Positions 1-7,433 of a stretch of DNA of 53,948 nt are shown here, one piece after another. The DNA is taken from contig JACQUC010000046.1 of NCBI GenBank assembly GCA_016210495.1, positions 1 through 53,948 on the forward strand, in the 5' to 3' direction. Each line of letters begins with the position of its first letter. The first letter of the stretch is position 1. The translations under genes were made by a program, and so were the position numbers. The notes beneath the pieces were generated by a model, which did not search any database, had not been told where the DNA came from, and saw only the letters and a program-made list of their open reading frames with translations. This DNA comes from Chloroflexota bacterium. Lineage in GTDB: Bacteria; Chloroflexota; FW602-bin22; JACPRP01.

Positions 1-369
1 CGCGATTACGCCGATTGCCTGCCCAAGCCCACTTCCCCTACTCCAAGGCACCCCCGCGATCCACTCCGGTAGCACATACAGCACTCCAAAGACCATGAAC
101 ACCCCCGTGAAGGCCACGCCTCTGCTTATCCAAGACAGCAGCACCTTCGATCCCGCTCGCCAAAAACGCTCCGGCCTACCCAAATCGGCCAGCAGCGCCA
201 CGGCCCCCAATGCCACACCCACCAGCCCCACCACCGCTCCTTCTCTCACACCGAGATACGCCGAAACAAGGAACGCTCCTGCCCCTGTTCCCCCCAGAAA
301 AAAGTCTATCGCGGCCAGCGAACTCCACAACCGCTGCACCTTGAAGCCTATCGTGAACTGTCCTACCAT
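1..369 (-). CDS. NrfD/DmsC-like membrane anchor subunit (3' end off window)
   Basis: This is a partial gene of 123 codons that runs off the left edge with no stop. It begins at an ATG directly preceded by an in-frame TAG and by an AGGAGG site about 9 bases upstream, so the start is firm. The protein has hydrophobic helices and an LADLGRPERFWR segment near residues 65-76, which is the hallmark loop of NrfD/PsrC/DmsC-type quinone-reactive subunits. It follows the iron-sulfur and catalytic genes on the minus strand, so it is most likely the membrane subunit that exchanges electrons with menaquinone for the molybdopterin enzyme encoded upstream. The family call is strong. The direction of electron flow cannot be read from the sequence. 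Confidence 0.85.
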   Translation of the reverse strand, partial: MVGQFTIGFKVQRLWSSLAAIDFFLGGTGAGAFLVSAYLGVREGAVVGLVGVALGAVALLADLGRPERFWRAGSKVLLSWISRGVAFTGVFMVFGVLYVLPEWIAGVPWSRGSGLGQAIGVIA

Positions 370-383
370 CTATTGCATCCCTC

Positions 384-983
384 CTATGGAACGTAGTGTA
401 CGGACGGCCTGGTCCCTTGCTCTGGCCGCAATTGGATACAGTTTCGCTCCCTGATCAGCCGCGATGCTTCGCCGTTGGCATCGTCCAAGTCACCAAACAC
501 CCTTGCTACCGCAGGACACGTCTGCACACACGCCGGCTCCAGTCCCTTCTCCAGCCTCTCCGCACAGAAGTTGCACTTCGCGACCGTCCCTTTTTGATGC
601 TTGCGGTATCCCACCTCTTCAAAGGGCGTCAAGGTATCTCCGTAGTAGCCGCGTATCTTGTCGAGAAAGAACCGCGCCTCGTAGGGACAGGCCTCCATAC
701 ACGCCTTGCAGCCGATGCACTTATCCTGGTCCACCATCACGATGCCATCGGCACGCTGCGTCGTGGCGCCGGAAGGGCAGGCTCGCAAACAAGGAGGGTC
801 CTGGCAATGGTTGCACAGTACTGGGACGAACACCCTCTTTGCGAGGGGGTACTTTCCCGTCTCCGTCTCCAGAACACGCGCGTAAAAGACTCCAGGAGGC
901 GTTGCGTTTTCCAGCTTACACGCAACCGTGCAGGCGTGACAGCCTATGCATCGCTTCAAATCGATTACCATTCCCATTCTCAC
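384..983 (-). CDS. DmsB/PsrB-like four-cluster [4Fe-4S] electron-transfer subunit
   Basis: A 199-residue ferredoxin-type subunit with sixteen cysteines in four groups: C12/C15/C18/C22, C57/C60/C65/C69, C89/C92/C95/C99 and C137/C140/C152/C156. This is the usual DmsB/PsrB/PhsB/PadC pattern of four [4Fe-4S] clusters that pass electrons between the Mo/W catalytic subunit and the NrfD anchor. Its ATG overlaps the stop of the catalytic gene (ATGA-type overlap) and its stop lies 14 bases before the anchor gene, so the three genes form a tight translationally coupled operon. There is no signal peptide or Tat motif, which suggests a cytoplasmic-face complex. The exact substrate-specific subfamily is not resolved. 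Confidence 0.9.
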   Translation of the reverse strand: MRMGMVIDLKRCIGCHACTVACKLENATPPGVFYARVLETETGKYPLAKRVFVPVLCNHCQDPPCLRACPSGATTQRADGIVMVDQDKCIGCKACMEACPYEARFFLDKIRGYYGDTLTPFEEVGYRKHQKGTVAKCNFCAERLEKGLEPACVQTCPAVARVFGDLDDANGEASRLIRERNCIQLRPEQGTRPSVHYVP

Positions 984-3556
984 TTCGTCTTCTCCACTTT
1001 CGTTATCCTGACCAAGGCGCAGTTGTCTATCGCCGTCGTGATCTTGTCAAGGTGATCCAGGTCGTGCGGTAAAAGAGGATTGTAGGCTACCCCTTTGTCG
1101 CGCGAGATCGGCATCCCTCTGGCCCAGTGACCGAAATGGCCCGCGATGCCCACCACTTCCGGGTGTACGCACTGCGTAAGCTTGGCAGTGGCCTTCACCT
1201 TGCGCACCGGCGTCTCCAGCCAAACCTGGTCACCGTCGCGAATACCCTTGCGCTTGCCGATATCCTCGTTGATCAGGACGGGATACGTGTAAGGCGTTCG
1301 CTCGCAGATCTCGTTGATCCAGGGATTCTCGTTGCCGTAGGCGCCATAGACAAAGCCTACCTTGTAATGGACGGCGATGAATTCGTAGCCATTCTGGCCT
1401 CTCTTCTCGAAGGCATCGCAGGGCATCCATTCCGGTAGGGCCTTGTAGTCCGAAAAGTCCCACTCCAGACCCATTTCCTCGATCACCGGCCTGAGCTCCT
1501 CGCCTTTCGCAGGAAAATGCTCCAGGTAGATGGGCAGCCTTATTCCGTTAGCCAGCATGTAAGGACCCGGGTAAGCCTCCTCGGCATCCCGCCGGAAGCG
1601 GACCACCCCGTTCTGTCGGGCCCACTCGACGCCCCGCTCAGGTCCAAACAGCGACTTCAACAGTCGATCGTGGAATTCGTCCAGGTTGTGCTTCCGATCG
1701 GTCTGTAAGTAATACTCATCTTTGAACCGCATCGACTGGTTCAAAACCTTGTTCAAGTCCTTCAGAAATCCCAACCGGTTGGCGATCTCCATCGCCACCT
1801 CTGTGGGATGCATCATTCCGTTCGGCGGTTCGAAAACTCGCTGGCGCAACTGATAGTACCAGTCGTCCATGCCAACAAAAGACAACGGTCGATACGCCCC
1901 CTCGAAGGCCTCCCCCGTCCCTGCGTCCTGCCTCTCAAGATAGGTAGGCACGGGCAGGACGACATCGTCGAATGCCTCGTTGGTCTCGTTCAGCTCGAAG
2001 GCATACCCGAAGACGAATGGTATCGACTTGTAAAATTTCTCCGCCAGCGCCAAATCGGCGTAGCAGGTCAGAATCGGGTTCGCGGGGTTGTGCATCGCGA
2101 CCTCGATTCTGAAGTCCAGGCCAAACCTCTCTGGCGCGACCCCAACTAAAGGGTAGAGCGCAGACGTGTGGCTGGCCAACGGAAAGAGATCGATCGCATC
2201 CATCCGCGTGGGGCGGCCAGGCTTCTTGCCAGGGAAAGCAGATCTCGTCTGCGAGTGTGGGTTCCCCGGGGTCCCTGCGTGCGTCAGCATACCGTCGATG
2301 CCACCCCTTGGACCCCAGGCATAAGGTTTCTTGCCCATCGTGCCGGTGCTCATCATGCCTCCTGGCACGTTAATATTGCCCAGCAAAATGTTCACCAACT
2401 TCAGCGCCCAGGAATGGTGAAACCCGTGCTTATGCCCCTGCGGTCCCCGCGCCCAGTCCAGCACTGCCGGCCTAAACGGGAATTGCGTGCCCTCGATCGC
2501 GATGGTACTTCCGATCTGGACCGCACGGCCTAGCTCTGCCGCCAGCCTGACAATGGTCGACGCCGGAACGGTGGTTATCTCGGAGGCAAACCCCGGTGTG
2601 TATTTGGCCACGTGCTTCCTGAGCAGGTCGAACGAGGGCGTCGCTCGTCTCCCTCCTACCTCAAACGTCCCCTCGAGTGCCAGGTCTTTGATGGTCGCGT
2701 CGTCGTATGCCTTGGCCAAGCCATCCACAGGGTCGAATATCAGGGGCTTTCCCGACACCCCTTCTCGCACGTACCTTCCGTCCTCGCCCACCAGGTACGG
2801 GCCGTTGCTGCCCTTCTTCAGGAAGTCGACGTCGTAAATCCAAAGCTCGTTTAGCAATTGGTTAATTAGCGCTAGGCCAAAGGCCGCGTCGGTTCCTGGC
2901 CGGATTGGGACCCATTCATCGGCCTTGGCGGCGGCGGGTCCACCCACTGGATCGACCACGATCAGCCTCATCCCGCGCACTCGCGCGTCGGCGAATTCGC
3001 GGATACTGTGTATGAACGAACCCCTCGACGCAACCGCGCCCTGCGTCCCTACGTAAATGCAATAATTGCAGAAGTGCAGATCCGGCTGCTGGTGAAAGCC
3101 ACCTGCGGCCATATGCTCTATCGCATGCACCGATTTGCCACACTCGTGTGCTGCCGTATACTGAACGTGAGGGGTGCCAAAGGCGAGTCCAAGCCGCCTC
3201 AGTTCACAGTCATATCCCCAGCAGAAGACGTGCAGCTTGTGCGGCTCGCTCTGAATCCGTCGCAGCCTGTCGACGATAGTATCTATCGCTTCATCGTAGG
3301 ATATCTCTTGCCACCCGGGGTCTACGCCGATTCCTTTTTCCGGATTCGTGCGCTTCAGGGGTGTCTTGAGCCGATTCGGGTTGTAATGCGCCATCACCCC
3401 TGCTTTTCCCTTGCCGCACATCCGTCCCTTGTTAAAAGGGTTGTCGGGATCGCCTTCGACACCTACTACGACCTCGTCCACCACCTGCACCCTGATGCCG
3501 CACCCGTCATAGCACCTGTCACAGACCGTGGTGACCCAACCGTCCCTTACGCTCAT
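980..3556 (-). CDS. Molybdopterin (Mo/W) oxidoreductase, DMSO reductase family, catalytic subunit A
   Basis: An 858-residue catalytic subunit. I place the start at the ATG at 3556, preceded by GAGGAGG. The open frame continues 66 codons further upstream, but that stretch does not look like protein and overlaps the preceding MoaD-like gene. N-terminal cysteines C12, C15, C19 and C47 fit the family's [4Fe-4S] motif. A conserved HECGKS segment around C139 lies where the family's metal-ligating residue is expected, so Cys is the probable Mo/W ligand. A C-terminal molydopterin dinucleotide-binding domain is expected from the length. No Tat signal is present. The protein is closely similar along its whole length to the enzyme encoded at 7434-9989. 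The catalytic/FeS/NrfD layout matches DmsABC, PsrABC and PadBCD-type enzymes, and the opening segment resembles PadB-like proteins in my memory. The substrate is unknown. Confidence 0.88.
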   Translation of the reverse strand: MSVRDGWVTTVCDRCYDGCGIRVQVVDEVVVGVEGDPDNPFNKGRMCGKGKAGVMAHYNPNRLKTPLKRTNPEKGIGVDPGWQEISYDEAIDTIVDRLRRIQSEPHKLHVFCWGYDCELRRLGLAFGTPHVQYTAAHECGKSVHAIEHMAAGGFHQQPDLHFCNYCIYVGTQGAVASRGSFIHSIREFADARVRGMRLIVVDPVGGPAAAKADEWVPIRPGTDAAFGLALINQLLNELWIYDVDFLKKGSNGPYLVGEDGRYVREGVSGKPLIFDPVDGLAKAYDDATIKDLALEGTFEVGGRRATPSFDLLRKHVAKYTPGFASEITTVPASTIVRLAAELGRAVQIGSTIAIEGTQFPFRPAVLDWARGPQGHKHGFHHSWALKLVNILLGNINVPGGMMSTGTMGKKPYAWGPRGGIDGMLTHAGTPGNPHSQTRSAFPGKKPGRPTRMDAIDLFPLASHTSALYPLVGVAPERFGLDFRIEVAMHNPANPILTCYADLALAEKFYKSIPFVFGYAFELNETNEAFDDVVLPVPTYLERQDAGTGEAFEGAYRPLSFVGMDDWYYQLRQRVFEPPNGMMHPTEVAMEIANRLGFLKDLNKVLNQSMRFKDEYYLQTDRKHNLDEFHDRLLKSLFGPERGVEWARQNGVVRFRRDAEEAYPGPYMLANGIRLPIYLEHFPAKGEELRPVIEEMGLEWDFSDYKALPEWMPCDAFEKRGQNGYEFIAVHYKVGFVYGAYGNENPWINEICERTPYTYPVLINEDIGKRKGIRDGDQVWLETPVRKVKATAKLTQCVHPEVVGIAGHFGHWARGMPISRDKGVAYNPLLPHDLDHLDKITTAIDNCALVRITKVEKTK

Positions 3557-3576
3557 CGCAACGCCTCCTCGACCCG

Positions 3577-3888
3577 TTATCCGCCCTCCAGGGCTGGCAA
3601 GAGCAACAGGTCCACTTCTCCCCCATCCAATCTCGTAGCCAGGCCCTGTGCCTGCTCGATGCTTCGGTTGTTTACGAAGATGCTTAAGTGCGGACGGAGG
3701 TGACCATCCTGGTCCAGCACTTCCCTGGCGAAACCCTCTCCCAGGTTTTCGCACAGGTATGCCAGGACGGCACTTAGGCTGCTCCCACGCGCCAGCGTCA
3801 CCTCAATCTCCCGCCGTCTTGCGATACTCCTGAGTTCACCCAGGAAACTAACCTTAACGGAGATCCGCTCTGTGCTCGCTCTCCCCAT
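3577..3888 (-). CDS. MoaD/ThiS-like ubiquitin-fold sulfur carrier
   Basis: A 103-residue protein ending in LLPALEGG. A C-terminal Gly-Gly is the thiocarboxylated end used by MoaD to donate sulfur for molybdopterin synthesis. The body alternates beta strands and a helix as expected of the beta-grasp fold and is slightly longer than E. coli MoaD (81 residues). It sits 20 bases upstream of the Mo/W oxidoreductase and downstream of a substrate-binding protein on the same strand, so it is probably co-transcribed and may serve maturation of this enzyme. The start is the ATG at 3888, with GGGGA a few bases upstream. An internal GTG near residue 11 is an alternative. Confidence 0.8.
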   Translation of the reverse strand: MGRASTERISVKVSFLGELRSIARRREIEVTLARGSSLSAVLAYLCENLGEGFAREVLDQDGHLRPHLSIFVNNRSIEQAQGLATRLDGGEVDLLLLPALEGG

Positions 3889-3950
3889 TTCCCCAGTCCC
3901 CAGCTAGCACTTCATGGCTTTCCCTCAGCAACCGGAGCCGACAAAATGGT

Positions 3951-5087
3951 TCACTCCTTATAGAGCTGCTTAATGAAGCCGCTCTCTTCGAGTTCCCTAA
4001 CGAACTGCCTGTCGACAAAGGTCTCAGGATCAGCGCCCTTGGCCTTGGGATTCGTTTCCGCTACTGTTTCAATTGCAGCCAGCATCCCCTCCCTGACGGG
4101 ATGAGGAATCTTCTGCACCTTGCCCACCGACCCATCGTAGGTGCTCTCAAGGACTCGCTTGTCCTCAGTCTTCGTGTACTTGCCCAGCACGCTTACGCTG
4201 ACGGGTCTGTTGGTCCGGAACACGTAGATGCCCTCTACCATTGCGCGCATGAAATTCAATACGGTGGCCCGGTTGCTCCGTATGAACGATCGAGTGGTGA
4301 TGATAGCGCCCGTCGGGTACTGAAATCCAGCGGCGCCTATGTCCATAAGCTCTTTGAACCCCGCTTCGCGAGCGTGGAAGTCGTTGGGCGATGACATTGG
4401 CCCTCCCGCGATAGCTCCGCTCTGCACAGCGGCCAGGATCTGTGCAGCATCCATTTTTACGAAGGCGACATCCTTTTCGGGCTCCAGGCCCATCTTCTTC
4501 AAGGCGAAACGAGCAGAACTATCCGTGAGGGTCCCCAACCCGCCAGTGCCGATGACTTTGCCTTTGAGGTCCTCCGGCCTCTGAATGTTCGGGGTTACCA
4601 TAAGGAAGAAGATAGGACTATTGAAAACCACGCCGATGATAACGGCGTCGGCACCGCCAACGCTTGCTGCAATTGCTGGCGCGCCTGCGCTTTGGGGCAG
4701 AATGGGCACTTCTCCAGCCAGCATCGCCTGCATAGCTGTGGTACCACTGGCAATGTACGACAACTCGGCGCTGAGGCCATATTTCTCGAATAGTCTCTCT
4801 TCTTTCGCCAGCCAGACCGGTAGACCGGTGGCCCCTAGGGCCTGGTAGACCGTCTTGATTGTAGTCACGGTTTTGGTGGGAGTGGCGACAGGCTTGGCGG
4901 CCACAACTGGCGTAGGACTCGCCGGCACGGCACCCACCTTGGTAGCGGGGGTCGCGGGGGGAAGAGTAGGGGGAACGGGTGGCCCCGTCTTGGCAACAGG
5001 GGTGGGGACGGCTTGGGGGGCTGAGGCGCAAGCAACTGCGAGGAATACCAAGACTGCGACACAAAAGACTGCCCGTGCGGAACGCAT
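3951..5087 (-). CDS. NMT1/THI5-like ABC substrate-binding lipoprotein
   Basis: A 378-residue exported receptor. The N terminus is a lipoprotein signal with lipobox LAVAC (Cys near residue 20), followed by a Pro/Thr/Ala-rich linker to about residue 75. The receptor domain then begins with KTVYQALGATGLPVWLAKE, typical of NMT1/SsuA/TauA-like proteins, and ends with the element ESGFIKQLYKE, also seen in the second receptor of the window at 13232-14416. Proteins of this type bind small organic molecules for an ABC importer, but no ABC permease or ATPase is present in the window. It is the first gene of the minus-strand operon, behind a good sigma-70 promoter at 5220-5249. The ligand is unknown. 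Confidence 0.88.
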   Translation of the reverse strand: MRSARAVFCVAVLVFLAVACASAPQAVPTPVAKTGPPVPPTLPPATPATKVGAVPASPTPVVAAKPVATPTKTVTTIKTVYQALGATGLPVWLAKEERLFEKYGLSAELSYIASGTTAMQAMLAGEVPILPQSAGAPAIAASVGGADAVIIGVVFNSPIFFLMVTPNIQRPEDLKGKVIGTGGLGTLTDSSARFALKKMGLEPEKDVAFVKMDAAQILAAVQSGAIAGGPMSSPNDFHAREAGFKELMDIGAAGFQYPTGAIITTRSFIRSNRATVLNFMRAMVEGIYVFRTNRPVSVSVLGKYTKTEDKRVLESTYDGSVGKVQKIPHPVREGMLAAIETVAETNPKAKGADPETFVDRQFVRELEESGFIKQLYKE

Positions 5088-5219
5088 AGAACCCTCCTGC
5101 AGAAACTATCTGGCGGACCCTCACGGCTCCCTCGCCGCCCCGACACTCGTCCCGCAGTGGACGTGCGCCCGCAGTGGACGCGATATGCAACGGACAAAAC
5201 CTGGCACTTACGCGCGGCC

Positions 5220-5249
5220 ATAATACCACACGGCCGCTGCCATTGTCAA
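5220..5249 (-). promoter_or_regulatory. Sigma-70-type promoter for the minus-strand receptor/Mo-enzyme operon
   Basis: On the minus strand TTGACA (5244-5249) and TATTAT (5220-5225) are separated by 18 bases. The predicted transcript start near 5213 leaves a leader of about 125 bases before the receptor gene ATG at 5087. The match is 6/6 and 5/6. Confidence 0.65.
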
Positions 5250-5293
5250 CAAATCTTTCTGCCCTGCAGGCTTGCGCCGTTCTGCCGTGCCTG

Positions 5294-5322
5294 TTGACAA
5301 GCACCGTTCAGCGTGATACCAT
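5294..5322 (+). promoter_or_regulatory. Sigma-70-type promoter for the plus-strand flavoprotein/Mo-enzyme/TRAP operon
   Basis: TTGACA (5294-5299) and TACCAT (5317-5322) are separated by 17 bases. A transcript start near 5329 gives a leader of about 100 bases to the ATG at 5431. This lies back to back with the minus-strand promoter only 44 bases away, so one regulator bound between them could control both operons. Confidence 0.6.
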
Positions 5323-5430
5323 ACTGGCGCCAAAGTGTTAGCGTCTGGCACATCCCTCGGCCACAGATTTTCACCTGGTTTGCTGGAAGCGACTGGCCAT
5401 TCGATGAACCTTGAGAGGAGGTTAGCGCTG

Positions 5431-7164
5431 ATGAGGCTTCGGCCAACTCACATCCACCATTGCGACGTGCTGGTGGTGGGTGGCGGCTTGGCAGGGTGTA
5501 TGGCAGCTATCACAGCCAAGCTTAGCGGCGCCGAACGCGTTATCCTCGTGGACAAGGCAAGAGTGTCCCGCAGCGGGCAGAGTCCCTTTGCGGCTGGCAT
5601 CTGGGCGATTCGCCTGGCCGACGACAATCTGGATCTTTGGGTGGAGGAGACTATTTCGTCGGGCGACTACTGGAACGACCAGGATTGGGTGCGCCTGTTA
5701 TGGGAGCGTTCCGAGCAGACAGCCCTCAAAGTGGAAGTATGGGGCGCAGAGTTTGGCGAAGTAGTTTTCGAGCGTGATGAACAAAGGAAGCTCATACGCC
5801 GCAAGTCTCGTGGCCACTATCACACGTGGCACGCGCTTTTCAATTCTATGCCGATGATGGAGAGCCTCCGGCGCAAGGCGCGCAACGTTGGCGTTGAGCT
5901 TTTCGAAAGGACTATGATCACCCACCTGATCGTTCAGGATAGCCAAAAGGCCGCGCTCGGGTTCGAATACCGCAAGGGTACCTTCCCCCTGTTCCAACCC
6001 AAGGCAAGCGTTCTGGCCAGCTCAGGGTGCTCTTTCAAATCCGTTGCCAAGTTCGCTGGAGGTAACCTCACGGGCGATTTGCAGGCTGCTGCCTACCGGG
6101 CCGGAGTGTTCCTCCGCAACATGGAAAACATCGACCTGCAGCACGGACCCAAACACTACACTGTCCACGGCAAGAATCTCTACGTCAGTGTTGGCGGCAA
6201 GCTGGTCAACTCCAATGGGGAAGAATTTATGTGGGAGTATGACCCCTTATTGGGCAACCGAGCCAACCAGCCCACAATGGCCCTTGCTATCGCACGCGAG
6301 GTCCACGAAGGGAGAGGGCCGGTGTTTATGGACATGACCTCGGCGTCGTCCGAGGATCGGGAATTGTGCCGGCGAATGCTTCCAGACGCCTTCAAGGTCT
6401 GGGACGCCGCCGGCATCGAGCCCTTCCGTCAGCCGATCGAGTGGGCCTCACTTTTCTATGGCACAGTAGCGCAGGGGGGTGGTATCCACATCGACACACG
6501 ATGCGCGACAAATGTAGACGGGATATTTGCCGCAGGCGACGTCACCTGCCTTCCGCCCCACGGTGGCTACTCCTTCGGCGGCGTCAACATCGCCTTTTGT
6601 GCCGTCTCCGGTGAAGTTGCCGGCGAGTGCGCTGCCGACTATGCCAGGAGCTACGCCGAACCGAATCGAGACACGGAGGCATTGGCCCTGCGCGCAGGAG
6701 AGCTTATCGGGGAAAACCTGCGTCCCCTGAACTCCGCCAGCCACCACTATCCCGCCGAAGCGATTCGGAAAATCCAAGAGGCGCTGATACCGTATCGTGT
6801 CTCCATAATCAAGAGTCGCGAAAGGCTGGAGCAGGCCCTCGAGCAGATCACCAGCGTGCAAGTGAAGATGACCGATATGAGAGCGCGCAACGTTCACGAG
6901 CTAACTGAATCGATCGAGGCGAAGAACATCGCGCTTCTTGCCCAAATCGCTATCCGAGCGAGCCTGGAGAGAAGGGAGAGCCGCGGCTTCCACTTTCGCG
7001 AAGATTATCCCGTGATCGACAACCGCGAATGGTTGAAGTGGTTGTTCGTCAAGCGTGGAGAGGATGGACCAGAAATGTGGACCGAGGGCATACCGACCCC
7101 ATACTTGAAACCACCCGAAGCGTATGCACGCCCGAGAGGCTTTCGCCGGAACGTGCAAGCCTGA
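5431..7164 (+). CDS. AprA/fumarate reductase-type FAD-dependent oxidoreductase
   Basis: A 577-residue flavoprotein. I chose the ATG at 5431 because AGAGGAGG lies 9 bases upstream. An in-frame GTG at 5335 would sit right at the predicted transcript start, and an ATG at 5404 has no good ribosome site. Residues 11-24 form the Rossmann FAD motif VLVVGGGLAG (GxGxxG at 17-22), and a second FAD element, GIFAAGDV, lies near residue 370. The C-terminal third is a charged helical domain ending in REDYPVIDNREWLKW, typical of succinate dehydrogenase, fumarate reductase and adenylylsulfate reductase A subunits. The next gene is an AprB-like ferredoxin, so the pair probably forms a soluble flavin/iron-sulfur heterodimer. 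The substrate is not identifiable. Sulfate-reduction genes sat and aprB sensu stricto are not visible. Confidence 0.85.
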   Translation: MRLRPTHIHHCDVLVVGGGLAGCMAAITAKLSGAERVILVDKARVSRSGQSPFAAGIWAIRLADDNLDLWVEETISSGDYWNDQDWVRLLWERSEQTALKVEVWGAEFGEVVFERDEQRKLIRRKSRGHYHTWHALFNSMPMMESLRRKARNVGVELFERTMITHLIVQDSQKAALGFEYRKGTFPLFQPKASVLASSGCSFKSVAKFAGGNLTGDLQAAAYRAGVFLRNMENIDLQHGPKHYTVHGKNLYVSVGGKLVNSNGEEFMWEYDPLLGNRANQPTMALAIAREVHEGRGPVFMDMTSASSEDRELCRRMLPDAFKVWDAAGIEPFRQPIEWASLFYGTVAQGGGIHIDTRCATNVDGIFAAGDVTCLPPHGGYSFGGVNIAFCAVSGEVAGECAADYARSYAEPNRDTEALALRAGELIGENLRPLNSASHHYPAEAIRKIQEALIPYRVSIIKSRERLEQALEQITSVQVKMTDMRARNVHELTESIEAKNIALLAQIAIRASLERRESRGFHFREDYPVIDNREWLKWLFVKRGEDGPEMWTEGIPTPYLKPPEAYARPRGFRRNVQA

Positions 7165-7183
7165 AAGACGCGGGAGTTCGTCG

Positions 7184-7396
7184 ATGCCGATCACGAGAAT
7201 CGATTACGACGTTTGCTCCGACTGTGGCAGATGCTACGATGCGTGTCCAACAAACGTCATAGAAAAATCTGGCGCCCTCGTCTACATTGCCTATCCCGAC
7301 GACTGTATGACCTGCTTCCTCTGTGTAAGAGATTGCCCCGATAACGCCATAACGGTTACGGCCGAGAGGGCCGGCCATCCCGTGCTGCCGTGGTGA
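7184..7396 (+). CDS. AprB-like 2[4Fe-4S] ferredoxin
   Basis: A 70-residue ferredoxin with two cluster motifs, C11/C14/C17/C21 and C41/C44/C47/C51. The start is the ATG at 7184, with CGGGAG 8 bases upstream, placing it 19 bases after the flavoprotein stop. In AprAB and related flavoprotein systems a small ferredoxin of this kind relays electrons to or from the FAD subunit. Its position between the flavoprotein and the Mo/W oxidoreductase makes it a candidate electron bridge between them, which is inference. Confidence 0.88.
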   Translation: MPITRIDYDVCSDCGRCYDACPTNVIEKSGALVYIAYPDDCMTCFLCVRDCPDNAITVTAERAGHPVLPW

Positions 7397-7433
7397 TTTG
7401 GAGTAAGACTGCGAGGAGGGTTCGCACAAAGGT

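Noticed and set aside
396..1072. Two overlapping plus-strand frames of about 200 codons
   Set aside because: They lie opposite the cysteine-rich ferredoxin subunit gene and the end of the Mo/W gene, and have no protein-like composition or ribosome site.
5431..7396. True dissimilatory adenylylsulfate reductase (aprAB)
   Set aside because: Both subunits are of that general type, but no sat, qmo or dsr genes are nearby and the ferredoxin is much shorter than AprB, so only AprA/B-like is justified.
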